Shown here piece by piece: positions 1-8,251 of a DNA stretch of 64,000 nucleotides. Within the stretch, counting starts at the first letter, position 1. Each line of letters opens with the position of its first letter. Position numbers and translations under genes: made by a program. Below the pieces are notes generated by a model that was not told where the DNA came from, ran no database searches, and worked only from the letters and a program-made list of their open reading frames with translations. This DNA comes from Amycolatopsis azurea DSM 43854 (GTDB taxonomy: Bacteria; Actinomycetota; Actinomycetes; Mycobacteriales; Pseudonocardiaceae), in assembly GCF_001995215.1 (NCBI RefSeq), contig NZ_MUXN01000011.1, forward strand, positions 1-64,000, read 5' to 3'.

Positions 1-984
1 TCACCACGTAAGACACGCTCTAAGCAGGGCTCCCGTGGTGCCGAGAAACCGAACACGCATCCCGACACGGTCAGGAGCTATCTGTTCCGCGGGCGCCTGT
101 TTCATGGATGCGGCAGGCGGATGGTCGGAGTTCCGCGTCACGAGCGGGCGTACTACTTGTGCAGGCCCAGCAACAACAATCGAGGTCGCTCGGATCGGTT
201 CACCGAGCATGAGAAGGCGCTGTACCTCCGTGAGGATACGCTGCTGGACGCTGTCGCGAAGTTCTTCGCCGATCGAGTGTTCGGGCCCGATCGGCGGTCC
301 GTTCTCGAAGCCGATCTGGCCGGAGTCGACGATCGTGAGGTTGTCGCACGTGACGCCGAGCGAGAACGCATTCAGCGGAGGCTCGCAGAGATTGCCAAGA
401 AACAGGCGTCGATCCTCAAGCAAGCGCAGCAGGGTGACCCGGATGATCCGTTCACCACGGCACTGCGAGGCAGCTACAACGACCTGGCCTCCGATGAGAA
501 GAAGCTCCGGTCGAAACTTGAGGAGCTGGACAAGGCGGACGAGGCGACAGCCCAGACGATGAGCATCGACGACTTGCAGCTCATCGATGCGCTTCCGTGT
601 CTGGCGCTGAACCTGGCGAAGGCGCCGGAGCACTACATACGAGCGTTGTTCGAGGCAGTCCAGCTCGCGATCGTGGTTCACGACGATGGCGAGCATGCGA
701 CAATGACGATCAAACTCCCAGCAGACCAGCTGCCCGACATCGGTCAGGCGGCGGAGAGGATCTCCGAGACCATGGAACCCCTGGACGTCCCGGCGCAGCG
801 CGCCGGTTCTGTTCGTGAGGTTCCTGTTGGTGCCCCCGGTGAGATTCGAACTCACACTGGACGGGTTTTGAATCCGTTGCCTCTGCCAGTTGGGCTACGG
901 GGGCGGTGCCGGATGAACTTTACGGGATCCCGGGACCGCGCCTTTCGCCGGGCCCGGGAGTGTGACGACCGTCTGACGTGGTGA
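1..984 (+). CDS. Serine site-specific recombinase, C-terminal part (cut by window edge)
   Basis: The reading frame is open from base 1, so the N-terminal catalytic (resolvase) domain lies outside the window. What is present is the recombinase zinc-ribbon (residues around FHGCGRRMVG and YYLCRPS) followed by a long charged helical region (about codons 110-185) typical of the coiled-coil of large serine integrases, then the DNA-binding tail. The last ~45 codons are the antisense reading of a tRNA gene (PGEIRTHTGRVLNPLPLP is what that tRNA encodes backwards), so the true functional C-terminus may be only about codon 275. The base composition here looks less GC-rich than the rest. Large serine recombinases integrate phages and conjugative elements; this one presumably belongs to an element lying to the left. 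Confidence 0.8.
   Translation, partial: SPRKTRSKQGSRGAEKPNTHPDTVRSYLFRGRLFHGCGRRMVGVPRHERAYYLCRPSNNNRGRSDRFTEHEKALYLREDTLLDAVAKFFADRVFGPDRRSVLEADLAGVDDREVVARDAERERIQRRLAEIAKKQASILKQAQQGDPDDPFTTALRGSYNDLASDEKKLRSKLEELDKADEATAQTMSIDDLQLIDALPCLALNLAKAPEHYIRALFEAVQLAIVVHDDGEHATMTIKLPADQLPDIGQAAERISETMEPLDVPAQRAGSVREVPVGAPGEIRTHTGRVLNPLPLPVGLRGRCRMNFTGSRDRAFRRARECDDRLTW
828..904 (-). tRNA. tRNA with anticodon CAA (Leu by anticodon), CCA encoded
   Basis: The minus strand folds into a cloverleaf: acceptor stem GCCCCCG (904-898) with CGGGGGC, D arm with GCC/GGC, anticodon stem ACGG/CCGT around the loop TTCAAAA, and T arm GTGAG-TTCGAAT-CTCAC. The discriminator A and encoded CCA end at 828. The anticodon, at 868-870, reads CAA, which is leucine. 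The variable arm is only 5 bases, whereas canonical tRNA-Leu is class II with a long arm; similar short-armed Leu-type genes are, to my recollection, annotated in other actinomycetes. The top base pair of the anticodon loop is an A-C mismatch. It lies antisense inside the recombinase reading frame. Confidence 0.8.
828..904. other. Probable attachment site (attR or attL) of an integrated element
   Basis: A recombinase gene lies directly against the 3' end of the tRNA (element on the left, intact tRNA and chromosome on the right). Integration into a tRNA 3' half that restores the tRNA is the standard arrangement. The exact crossover core cannot be placed because the other junction is outside the window. 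Confidence 0.55.
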
Positions 985-1077
985 ACGCCATCTCGCCGAC
1001 TGGATCGTTCCCGGTAGGCTTCAGGTTCGCGGACAGCCCGCGAGCCGAACTGCCCGACGACCTTCAGGAGGACCCCG

Positions 1078-1689
1078 GTGACCGAGCAGGCTGCCGAGGC
1101 CAACGGTGCCGTCGCCGCACCCCAGCGGCGGGTGCTCGTGGCCGAAGACGAGGCCCTCATCCGTCTGGACCTCGTCGAGATGCTCCGCGAAGAGGGCTAC
1201 GAGGTCGTCGGTGAGGCCGGGGATGGCGAGCAGGCCATCAACCTGGCCACCGAATTGAAGCCCGACCTGGTGATTCTCGACGTCAAGATGCCCAAGCTCG
1301 ACGGTATCGAGGCCGCTTCCAAGATCACCGGCGACCGGATCGCGCCGGTCGTCATCCTGACCGCTTTCAGTCAGCGCGACCTCGTCGAGCGGGCCAGGGA
1401 CGCGGGCACGATGGCGTATCTGGTCAAGCCGTTCGCCAAGCGCGACCTGGTGCCCGCCATCGAGCTGGCCGTGAGCCGGTTCGCCGAGCTCCAGGCCCTC
1501 GAGTCCGAGGTCGCGGGCCTCACCGACCGGCTCGAGACGCGGAAGGTCATCGACCGCGCCAAGGGGCTGTTGATGAGCCGTCAGGGCCTCACCGAGCCGG
1601 ACGCTTTCCGCTGGATACAGCGCACCGCGATGGACCGCCGGACCACGATGAAGGCCGTGGCGGAGGCCGTCGTCGAGAGCATCGGTTGA
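1078..1689 (+). CDS. pdtaR: ANTAR-domain response regulator, PdtaR-like
   Basis: A 203-residue protein with an N-terminal CheY-like receiver (acidic pocket around E23/D24, phospho-acceptor D68 in LVILDVKMP, conserved K117 in LVKPF) and a C-terminal ANTAR RNA-binding domain (about residues 135-195, ETRKVIDRAKGLLM). PdtaR proteins are phosphorylated by the PdtaS sensor kinase and act as antiterminators by binding paired hexaloop hairpins in mRNA leaders. The GTG start is supported by an AGGAGG site at about 1066-1071. The first 16 residues are an Ala-rich extension. It stands alone; no PdtaS kinase is nearby, which is usual for this family. A bidirectional terminator follows. Confidence 0.9.
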   Translation: MTEQAAEANGAVAAPQRRVLVAEDEALIRLDLVEMLREEGYEVVGEAGDGEQAINLATELKPDLVILDVKMPKLDGIEAASKITGDRIAPVVILTAFSQRDLVERARDAGTMAYLVKPFAKRDLVPAIELAVSRFAELQALESEVAGLTDRLETRKVIDRAKGLLMSRQGLTEPDAFRWIQRTAMDRRTTMKAVAEAVVESIG

Positions 1690-1702
1690 CGAAAGCCCAG
1701 GT

Positions 1703-1730
1703 CGAACACCTCCGTCGCCGGAGGTGTTCG
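1703..1730. terminator. Hairpin between convergent genes
   Basis: Perfect 12-bp stem (cgaacacctccg at 1703-1714, cggaggtgttcg at 1719-1730) with a 4-base loop, placed between the stop at 1689 and the opposing stop at 1731. It can serve both strands; there is no clear U-tract, as is common in actinomycetes. Confidence 0.75.
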
Positions 1731-3383
1731 TCAGCTCGGTACGGCGATGGCGATGACCTCGTCCGAGATCTTGGTACGAGTGCCCTTGACCTCTGAGAAC
1801 AGTTCCTGAGTGAACGCTTGTGAGTCGGGGCGGACCAGAATCGCACGGAAACCGGGGGCGACCTGGCGGGTGTGGCCGATCGAGCCGGGGTCTCGCTGTG
1901 TCCAGCCGGAGTTCCCGAGCCGCCAGTGGCCTTCGGGAACGGTGACCGAGGTCTGTGGGCCACCGCTCGACGCGCAGCGCCACGAGGTGTAGATCATGTT
2001 CAGGACACCGTCCTTGTCGTACCAGACGTCGGGCACGGCAGACCCGTCGTCTTTCGGGTCGCCTACCGGAGGTGTTTCTTCGTGAGCGCCGGTGGCCAGG
2101 TTGAGTAAGACGACCGACGACCGGGTTTGACAGGCTCCTGCGTGGCCGGCGGAGACGTAGGCCGCAGAGCGCCCGTCGGGGGAGATGGTCGTGCCGTAGA
2201 TGGCGACATTGCCTTGGGCGGTGCCGAGCGGGACCACTTGCCCACCGGCGCGGGCGAGGTACAGGTTCTCCGCGCCTCCGCCATACGCGGACACGCCGTC
2301 GGGCGCGGAGACAAGGGTATTGCCGTCTTTGCCTGCCAGTATCCGGAGCGGATATACGTTGCTGGCTTCGTCGACTTTGCGGTCGGGCAGGACGGTGACC
2401 CCGGATTTCGGCTTGGCGGTGGTGTCGGCGAGGTCGATCGTGGTCACGACGTTGTCCGCCAGCCAGCTGATCACGCCGCCGCCCGCTGCCACGGCGTCCC
2501 GGCAGCCACCGCACTGGATCACTCTCGCGGTGCCTGAACGGACGTCGATGGTGGCGATACCTGTCGGGGTCACCGCGAAAACGAAATGCCCGTCCACCGA
2601 GTACCGGACATCGTTCGCGCTGGTGAACTCGCCGGACGTCTCCGCGACCACCTTGGTCCCGCGGACGACCCCCAACCGGTTGGAGGTCACGAACGCGTAG
2701 CTCGGTTCGGGTTCCGGCGAAGTGAGACTGATCGGGGAAGCATCGGGCGAGTCCGGCACGACGAGCTTGTCGAGGACGACCTTCAGATCGTCCATCTTGT
2801 CGGCGTACGCCGCGTTGGACGTGCCCGCGAACTGGGCCAGTGCGTCCCGTTGGTCCTGGGGCAGCTGGAAACCGACCACTCTGAGGTCGAGTTCCAAGCC
2901 CTTTTCGGTCAGGTGATAGTCGATGGCCTTGCGCGCGCCGGCGGGGTCCTTCGAGCAGGCGTCGACGCCCGACGTGGTGATGACGACGATCCGGTTCCGC
3001 ACCTTGCCGCTCCGGGTCAAGAGGCCACTGAAGTCGTCGATCGCGGCCATGACACCGTCGATCATGGTGGCCTTGCCCGCCGGGGACAGTGCGCTCACGG
3101 CTTGCGCCACTTCCCGCGGACTGTCGGCTATCTCGGAAGTGTCGCCGGGACTGCCGCATTCACCACCGAAGCGGCGTACGCTCAGCGCGTCGGAGTCGCC
3201 GCTGTTGCCGGCGACCGACCGCACGGCATCCGCGATCTGGGCGAGACCGTTGCCCGGGGCAGAGGTGTCGACCAGGACAACGGTCCGGTACGCGGGCGCG
3301 GAAAGGACGAAGTAGTAGACCGCCGCGCACGCTACTACGACGACCAGGGCGGTCAGCGGAATCAGCACCGCACGCTTTTTCAT
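1731..3383 (-). CDS. Membrane-anchored von Willebrand A / propeller-like protein
   Basis: A 550-residue protein with one N-terminal membrane segment (about residues 5-27) and no lipobox, so the rest is extracytoplasmic. Residues about 33-210 look like a von Willebrand A fold (TVVLVDTSAPGNG, then IVVITTSGVDAC), but the MIDAS Asp-x-Ser-x-Ser is incomplete. The C-terminal 300 residues are a series of beta-rich repeats (YSVDGHFVFAVTP, SPDGRSAAYVS) like a beta propeller of the WD40/TolB kind. The vWA part matches the upstream gene in detail, including FGGxCG and GVDAC Cys motifs, so the two are paralogues. Its ATG overlaps the upstream stop by 4 bases. The role is unknown. Confidence 0.75.
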   Translation of the reverse strand: MKKRAVLIPLTALVVVVACAAVYYFVLSAPAYRTVVLVDTSAPGNGLAQIADAVRSVAGNSGDSDALSVRRFGGECGSPGDTSEIADSPREVAQAVSALSPAGKATMIDGVMAAIDDFSGLLTRSGKVRNRIVVITTSGVDACSKDPAGARKAIDYHLTEKGLELDLRVVGFQLPQDQRDALAQFAGTSNAAYADKMDDLKVVLDKLVVPDSPDASPISLTSPEPEPSYAFVTSNRLGVVRGTKVVAETSGEFTSANDVRYSVDGHFVFAVTPTGIATIDVRSGTARVIQCGGCRDAVAAGGGVISWLADNVVTTIDLADTTAKPKSGVTVLPDRKVDEASNVYPLRILAGKDGNTLVSAPDGVSAYGGGAENLYLARAGGQVVPLGTAQGNVAIYGTTISPDGRSAAYVSAGHAGACQTRSSVVLLNLATGAHEETPPVGDPKDDGSAVPDVWYDKDGVLNMIYTSWRCASSGGPQTSVTVPEGHWRLGNSGWTQRDPGSIGHTRQVAPGFRAILVRPDSQAFTQELFSEVKGTRTKISDEVIAIAVPS

Positions 3384-4975
3384 CGGTGTCCCCCCGGCCC
3401 GGCGGCCCGCATTTTGGCCAGAAGCGTGTTCAACGCACTGACCTCGGAGTTGTACAGGTCGGCGTCATGACGGAACGCCGTCAGTTCGGCTGTGAACGAC
3501 TTGCCCGCCTTGGCGAGATCCACGAGCGCAGTCACCGCGGGTACCGCGTTCTTCTGGCGATCCCGTAGCGCCACTGTGCGGTCGGAGACCTCGACGGCGT
3601 CGGGCGTTTTCGCTCTGCTCTTGAGATTCTCGAACTCGGCGTCAGCGGAAACGGGCTTGATCGCGGCCAGCGTGCGGTCCGCGACATCGAGCCTGCCGTC
3701 GACGGCGGCCTGAGCCGCGTCGTTGAGCTGTTTGGCGACCGGGTTGAGAATGCCGACGACGTCTTGTGCTGATCGCAGGACAGGCTCCACATTGGCGATC
3801 CAATCGAGTGCCGCCTGGAGCTCCGCTGGGTCTCGGGTGAGCACCGGAGGTGCCGCGGAGGCGCTGCTCGCCAACCGGTCGAGGCTCGACTTGTCCTTGT
3901 CTCCGAGCCGGTATCCGACGAAGCGGAACTCGACCGCGAGGCCCGAGGACGCCAGCCGGTTCCGGATCTCTCGCTGGACGTAGCCGGCGTCGTCGTCGCA
4001 GGCGTCGACGCCGTTGCGGGTGACCACGACGATCCTGTTCACCTGCTTGGCGTCCCGGGAGAACGGTCCGCTGAAGTCCTCGGCCGCCTCGATCAAGCCT
4101 CGCACCAGCGTCGCCGCACCTGTCACCGGTGCGCCGCCGATCGCCTTGCCGAGGTCGTCGCGGTTGCCTGTCCCGAAAGTGACGAGCTGGGACGTGTTGC
4201 CGTCGGTTCCGCATTGACCGCCGAAAGTCCGTAACGCGACGGCGTCGTCATCTCCCGTGTTCCCGATCGCCTTCAGGAGCGAATCGCGGCTCTCCGCCAC
4301 TACGGACGGGTCCGCGTCGGCCGCGGACAAGTCGATCAGGAACTCTGTCTTGTAAGTGGGATCGAATTCCGGCAGGACCCACTTCACCACCGCGGTGACC
4401 ACACCGCCGACCAGGGCCACGACCACCGTGATGATGATCGCGACGCGCACCGATCGCGGCAGCGGGATACTGCGGAAAACGCCGACCCTGACCCCGCCGC
4501 GAATGTCCCTCGCCGCTTGGATCGTCGTACCGGAACCCGTGTGCGAGCCCATTGTCGGTGGCTCGGCCGTGGACGAGGGGTGAGTGTCATCGGACGGGGG
4601 ATGGGCTGGAATCCCCGGTTCGTCCCGCGGCGGCGGGACGGTGTTCACGACGGTCCTGCCGCGGATGTCCCGGCCTGCCTGAACGGTCGTGCCCGAGCCG
4701 CGGTGAGACGACATCGTCGTGACCGGCGGTAGGCCTCCGGTCGGGGAACCCGGGTGCTCGTCCTCTTCAGGGCGCGTCCGCTTGAGGACAGTGGGCGCAA
4801 CGGCCCAGACGAGGGCCAAGACGCCGGCGGGCCAGCTCATCGCTTCCAGCACATTGCGGACGGGGTGCTCGGCGGCCAGCATCCAGTCGAGCAAGCCCCA
4901 GTCCGCGAGCCACGCCACCAGTGCCACCGCGAGCACCACGGCCAGTCCGACCCGCCACCACCTGGTGCGCGCCAT
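3380..4975 (-). CDS. Three-TM vWA protein with duplicated QAxRDIRG motif
   Basis: A 531-residue protein if started at ATG 4975 (an upstream extension to 5119 lacks coding character). Membrane segments lie at about 10-28, 48-62 and 177-199. Between the second and third is a Pro-rich, probably cytoplasmic loop that carries the same motif twice: GSGTTVQAGRDIRG at 93-106 and GSGTTIQAARDIRG at 147-160. After the third segment comes a vWA-like domain (about 208-385; EFLIDLSAADAD, VVVTRNGVDAC) and a helical tail. The repeated motif resembles short amyloid-type signalling sequences of actinobacterial NLR-type proteins (inference). It is translationally coupled to the downstream vWA protein. Confidence 0.75.
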   Translation of the reverse strand: MARTRWWRVGLAVVLAVALVAWLADWGLLDWMLAAEHPVRNVLEAMSWPAGVLALVWAVAPTVLKRTRPEEDEHPGSPTGGLPPVTTMSSHRGSGTTVQAGRDIRGRTVVNTVPPPRDEPGIPAHPPSDDTHPSSTAEPPTMGSHTGSGTTIQAARDIRGGVRVGVFRSIPLPRSVRVAIIITVVVALVGGVVTAVVKWVLPEFDPTYKTEFLIDLSAADADPSVVAESRDSLLKAIGNTGDDDAVALRTFGGQCGTDGNTSQLVTFGTGNRDDLGKAIGGAPVTGAATLVRGLIEAAEDFSGPFSRDAKQVNRIVVVTRNGVDACDDDAGYVQREIRNRLASSGLAVEFRFVGYRLGDKDKSSLDRLASSASAAPPVLTRDPAELQAALDWIANVEPVLRSAQDVVGILNPVAKQLNDAAQAAVDGRLDVADRTLAAIKPVSADAEFENLKSRAKTPDAVEVSDRTVALRDRQKNAVPAVTALVDLAKAGKSFTAELTAFRHDADLYNSEVSALNTLLAKMRAAGPGGHR

Positions 4976-5445
4976 ACCGCTACCCCTCACCCCGTCTGCG
5001 ATCGGCCTACCGCCCGAGGTCGCCGCCGAAGCCATCTCGGTTACGCGAGACGCTCTCGACGAGGACAGGATCGCCCGAATGGCCCAGCGGGGCTTCGTTG
5101 CAAAAACCGGAAAAGTCACTTGGTCGATTCCGCTATTCGACTTTGGGTATGAATTTCACGTCCGGGTGGCTCGGTAGTGAGAATCCAGAATTCGCCCGAA
5201 GTCACACGGCGGTGTTTCGCGCTACGAGGACGAGAACGTTTTGGATGTGCCTTCGGTCGCACAGAGTCTCCAGGATTGAGCGCGGACGGAAACCGTTCGC
5301 CAAGCGCACCGAAATCCGGGGCGTAGCCGAAGCGGTTCGCCACTTTCGGCTTGGGCTCAGCTTCCCGGCCAGGCGTGATCATCCCTTTCGGCGCAACGAA
5401 GTGCTCCGGCCTCTGGTGAGTCGGAGCAGATCTCCCGCGCGGTCT
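4976..5445. other. Intergenic stretch, no gene seen
   Basis: About 470 bases between the start of the vWA operon and the end of the FAD monooxygenase. It is somewhat richer in A/T than its surroundings near 5100-5280 and presumably holds the vWA operon promoter. Open frames here have no homology-like features or ribosome site that I can support. Confidence 0.5.
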
Positions 5446-6648
5446 TCACCTCGCGGACCCCGTTGCCGCGATGGGCGGCAGCGCACTGTCGGTATGGGCG
5501 ATCCTGGTGAACTTCGCCGTCAGGGGCGCCAGTACCGGTGACATGAGTGCTTTGTCGGCTGCTCTGCGCAGCGCCAGGCCGAGCCGGGTCCGGGGGAAGG
5601 CGAACGGTTTGATCCAGCGGGGGAGTTGCTGGACGTCGTCGACGAGCGGCCGCATCCAGGCCTCGTAGGCCGCGAGGCCGGTCGGGAGCGAGCTGGATCC
5701 GGTGCCGGACAGGCTGGCGGCGAGGACGTAGCCGCTGACGAGCGCGAGCGAGGCGCCGCCGCCGCCCATCGGGGTCACGCACCAGGCCGCGTCACCGGCC
5801 AGGCACACCCGCCCGCGATACCAGGCGGGCATGCGGATCTGGGTGAGGTGGTCGAAGTAGACGTCGTCGGAGCCTTCGAATCCGTCCAGGATGCGGGGCG
5901 CTTCCCAGCCCACGCCGGAAAAGCGGTCGCGGATCCGGGCGAGCGCCTCGGTCCGGTCGAGGCGGGTCGGGTCTTCGGCCTCGGTGCAGGCGAGGATGGC
6001 GCGCGTGGTGCCGTGGTTGTCCGGCCGCAAGTGGACCTGCCGTCCGCCGGTGGTGGTGTACCAGCGCCATCGGCTGTCGTCGTCGGCGGTGCGCGGGATG
6101 GTGCCGAAGACCATGGTGATGCCCAGCGCGCGGCGGTCGACCTGACCCTCGAAAAGCAGGTCACGAGTGGTGGAGCGGACTCCTTCGGCGATGACCAGCA
6201 GATCGGCGCGCAGGACCCGTCCGGAGTTCGTGGTCACCGTGACTGCGTCAGCCTCGTCCCGGACCGCGGCGATGGGGTCGCCGTAATCGACCCCGACCTC
6301 CTCGGGCAGTTGCCGCAGGATCGTGCGGGCGAGATCGCCGCGCAGGATTTCGAGTTCGGCGGTCGCGCCGTCCGGGCCGTCGGAGGGCAGTTCCACGAGC
6401 ACTTCGCCCGAGCCGTCCACGAAGACAGTGCCGGTTTCGGTGGTGTTCTGCGCTCTGACCGCCTCGGTCAGGCCCATCTTGGCGAGTACCTCGTGGCCGA
6501 CGCCGCGGATGTCGACGTTCTGCCCGCCATCGCGAAACGCCGTCGCCCGCTCCAGCACGGTCACCTCCCAACCAGCGCGTCGCAGCCAGAAGGCGGCCGA
6601 GAGCCCGGCGATGCTCGCGCCGGACACCACAGCATGTCGAGTGGTCAT
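5446..6648 (-). CDS. FAD-dependent monooxygenase (PHBH/TetX-like)
   Basis: A 400-residue flavoprotein of the class A aromatic-hydroxylase type. The N-terminal dinucleotide-binding motif GASIAGLSAAFWLRRAG (residues 10-26) ends in an acidic residue at VLER; the second FAD motif is CLAGDAAWCVTPMGGGG (about 287-303). These enzymes use NAD(P)H and O2 to hydroxylate small aromatic or polyketide substrates; TetX-like members inactivate drugs. The substrate cannot be read from sequence. It is divergent from a MarR regulator, with an inverted repeat between the two, so expression is probably released when MarR binds a phenolic or antibiotic ligand. Confidence 0.85.
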   Translation of the reverse strand: MTTRHAVVSGASIAGLSAAFWLRRAGWEVTVLERATAFRDGGQNVDIRGVGHEVLAKMGLTEAVRAQNTTETGTVFVDGSGEVLVELPSDGPDGATAELEILRGDLARTILRQLPEEVGVDYGDPIAAVRDEADAVTVTTNSGRVLRADLLVIAEGVRSTTRDLLFEGQVDRRALGITMVFGTIPRTADDDSRWRWYTTTGGRQVHLRPDNHGTTRAILACTEAEDPTRLDRTEALARIRDRFSGVGWEAPRILDGFEGSDDVYFDHLTQIRMPAWYRGRVCLAGDAAWCVTPMGGGGASLALVSGYVLAASLSGTGSSSLPTGLAAYEAWMRPLVDDVQQLPRWIKPFAFPRTRLGLALRRAADKALMSPVLAPLTAKFTRIAHTDSALPPIAATGSAR

Positions 6649-6671
6649 CCGAGTTCCCCTGTCGAGAGTTT

Positions 6672-6700
6672 CAGAGTAGCTTTACTGCAAAGCTACTCTG
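6672..6700. promoter_or_regulatory. Perfect 12-bp inverted repeat, probable MarR operator
   Basis: cagagtagcttt at 6672-6683 and aaagctactctg at 6689-6700, separated by 5 bases, lie between the divergent monooxygenase and MarR starts. MarR dimers bind palindromes of about this size. A further ctgcaaag copy follows at 6701-6708. Confidence 0.7.
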
Positions 6701-6716
6701 CTGCAAAGGAGATCGC

Positions 6717-7229
6717 ATGGCCGATGTCGACCCGCTGACCGAGAGCTGGACGTCGGCCCAGATCGAGGTGATGCAGCGGCTTCGAGACTGGGCTGTCGGC
6801 TTCGGTGAACTGCATCGGCATCTCGCCGTCTGGATGCGGCTGCCCGTTTCGGACGCCCATGCGCTGGGCCAGATCACGTGGGCCGCCGAAGCGGGGACGC
6901 CGCTCTCACCCGCGGAACTGTCCCGGCGGATCGCCATGACCACCGGGGCCACCACGATTCTGCTGAACCGGCTCGAGGACGCCGGTCATGTCCTGCGCAG
7001 CCGTGAGAGCAGCGACCGTCGCCGGGTCACCCTGCGTCCGACCCCGGCCGCGCGAGAACGCGCCCGCCGGTTCCTCTCCTTCGCCGGGGCCGAGATCGCG
7101 GCCACGCTCCACGCCGCCGACCCCGAGGAACTCCGCGTCGTCGCGACGTTCCTGTCGAAGATCGCCGAGGCGACGGGTGACGCCAACCGGCGTCTGGACC
7201 GCGGCTCGGCGTCCGACGACACACCTTGA
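6717..7229 (+). CDS. MarR-family transcriptional regulator
   Basis: A 170-residue winged-helix regulator. The recognition region reads LSRRIAMTTGATTILLNRLEDAGHV, with the wing RRESSDRRRVTLRPT-like sequence (SSDRRRVTLRPT) characteristic of MarR. The ATG has a strong AAAGGAG site. It is divergent from the FAD monooxygenase and presumably represses both genes through the inverted repeat between them. Confidence 0.88.
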   Translation: MADVDPLTESWTSAQIEVMQRLRDWAVGFGELHRHLAVWMRLPVSDAHALGQITWAAEAGTPLSPAELSRRIAMTTGATTILLNRLEDAGHVLRSRESSDRRRVTLRPTPAARERARRFLSFAGAEIAATLHAADPEELRVVATFLSKIAEATGDANRRLDRGSASDDTP

Positions 7230-7289
7230 ACTCGGGGCCCCGGTGAAGTGATCCCAGTGACCTGTCCCGCGCTGGACTTGGGCCCGAGC

Positions 7290-7325
7290 GAGTGCTGCGT
7301 GGAGCGAGTGGCCCACGCGGCACTC
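7290..7325. terminator. Hairpin between convergent genes
   Basis: gagtgctgcgtgg at 7290-7302 pairs with ccacgcggcactc at 7313-7325 (12 of 13 positions), loop of 10. It sits between the MarR stop and the stop of the opposing small secreted protein. Confidence 0.65.
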
Positions 7326-7329
7326 GGGG

Positions 7330-7668
7330 TCAGGCGCGGCGGAAGCTGTGCACCACGAACTGGGTCTTGGCGACCTGCTTGCCCGGTCCGAGCACGAACG
7401 ACGGGCCGTTGCACGAGGAGCCGTTGTACATCCGGATGCTGTAGCCGGTGCGGCTGACCGCGGAGTTGTAGTGCTTGTCCGGGTAGCAGTGGGTGTTCTT
7501 GTCGAAGTACCCGGCCGAGCTCTTCGTGCCGGTGTAGTTGATTCCCGACCACAGGCACAGGTCCGAGGTGCAACTCGGCGCGGCCATCGCGGTCGCGGGC
7601 GCGACGACCGTTCCCGCGAGGGCGATGCCGGCGGCCAGCAGGGTCGTCAGGCGATACTTGCGACTCAT
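7330..7668 (-). CDS. Small secreted protein, peptidase inhibitor I36-like
   Basis: A 112-residue protein with a clear Sec signal peptide (LLAAGIALAGTVVAPATAMA, cleavage after A29 or so). The mature part has Cys residues in SCTSDLCLWSG, HCYPD and SSCNGPSF and the beta-gamma-crystallin-like pattern (LCLW, G-Y-F, IRMYNGSSC) of the SMPI/I36 inhibitor family. These actinomycete exoproteins inhibit metalloproteases or serve structural roles; the exact target is unknown. GTP-rich ribosome site GAGGGAAACC precedes the ATG. Confidence 0.75.
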   Translation of the reverse strand: MSRKYRLTTLLAAGIALAGTVVAPATAMAAPSCTSDLCLWSGINYTGTKSSAGYFDKNTHCYPDKHYNSAVSRTGYSIRMYNGSSCNGPSFVLGPGKQVAKTQFVVHSFRRA

Positions 7669-7859
7669 CGGTTTCCCTCCCTGAGCGGGCGCTTTGCCCG
7701 ATTCGGCAGGAGCGTAGCGTCGGTATCGCCCGGCGAGTCGGCGTAGTTGCCCAACGGTGACCTTCCCGCGGCCGGCCGCGAGTCGTGTCCATTCAGGACC
7801 GCATAGCGATCCGCCGGATACGGCCTCCCGAGGAGACGACGACTGTTAGGGTCCGCGCC

Positions 7860-8147
7860 ATGCGGGTTTGGTGCTTTGGCCTGGTCATGGGCGCTGGTGT
7901 GCTGCTCGGCGCGTGCGCCGGGGGCGGGTCGGGGGCCGGCCAGGTGGTGCCCGCGACGACCACGCAGGCCCCGAAGACGATGGCGACCGGCCCCTTGACG
8001 ACGTCGACCTCGTCACCGCCGGAGACCCCGGTGACCACCACGACCCAGCTGACGCCGGACACGCCGCGGACCACGACTCACCGCTCCACGACGACCGCGA
8101 AGCGCCCGACCACCCCGCGCCGCACCACTCCCACCCGGAGACGCTGA
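7860..8147 (+). CDS. Small Thr-rich lipoprotein
   Basis: Starting at ATG 7860 gives a 95-residue protein with a lipoprotein signal, lipobox LGAC (Cys at about residue 19), followed by GGGSGAG and a Thr/Pro-rich low-complexity tail ending in Arg repeats (TTPRRTTPTRRR). The longer frame from 7785 has no signal peptide in the right place. The function is unknown; it is probably a surface-tethered spacer-like protein. Confidence 0.6.
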   Translation: MRVWCFGLVMGAGVLLGACAGGGSGAGQVVPATTTQAPKTMATGPLTTSTSSPPETPVTTTTQLTPDTPRTTTHRSTTTAKRPTTPRRTTPTRRR

Positions 8148-8251
8148 CGGCTTCGAAAGCCGCGCGGTGACACCCGGTGACGGAGTCTGATCATGGTGTG
8201 AAATCGCTGTGTGCCGGTCTGCCTGCCGGGGGTGGCTGACAGACTGCGGGG

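Noticed and set aside
1021..3159. 712-codon minus-strand open frame
   Set aside because: It overlaps the pdtaR gene and the vWA gene, is very Arg/Gly-rich, and has no motifs; it is a shadow of the real genes.
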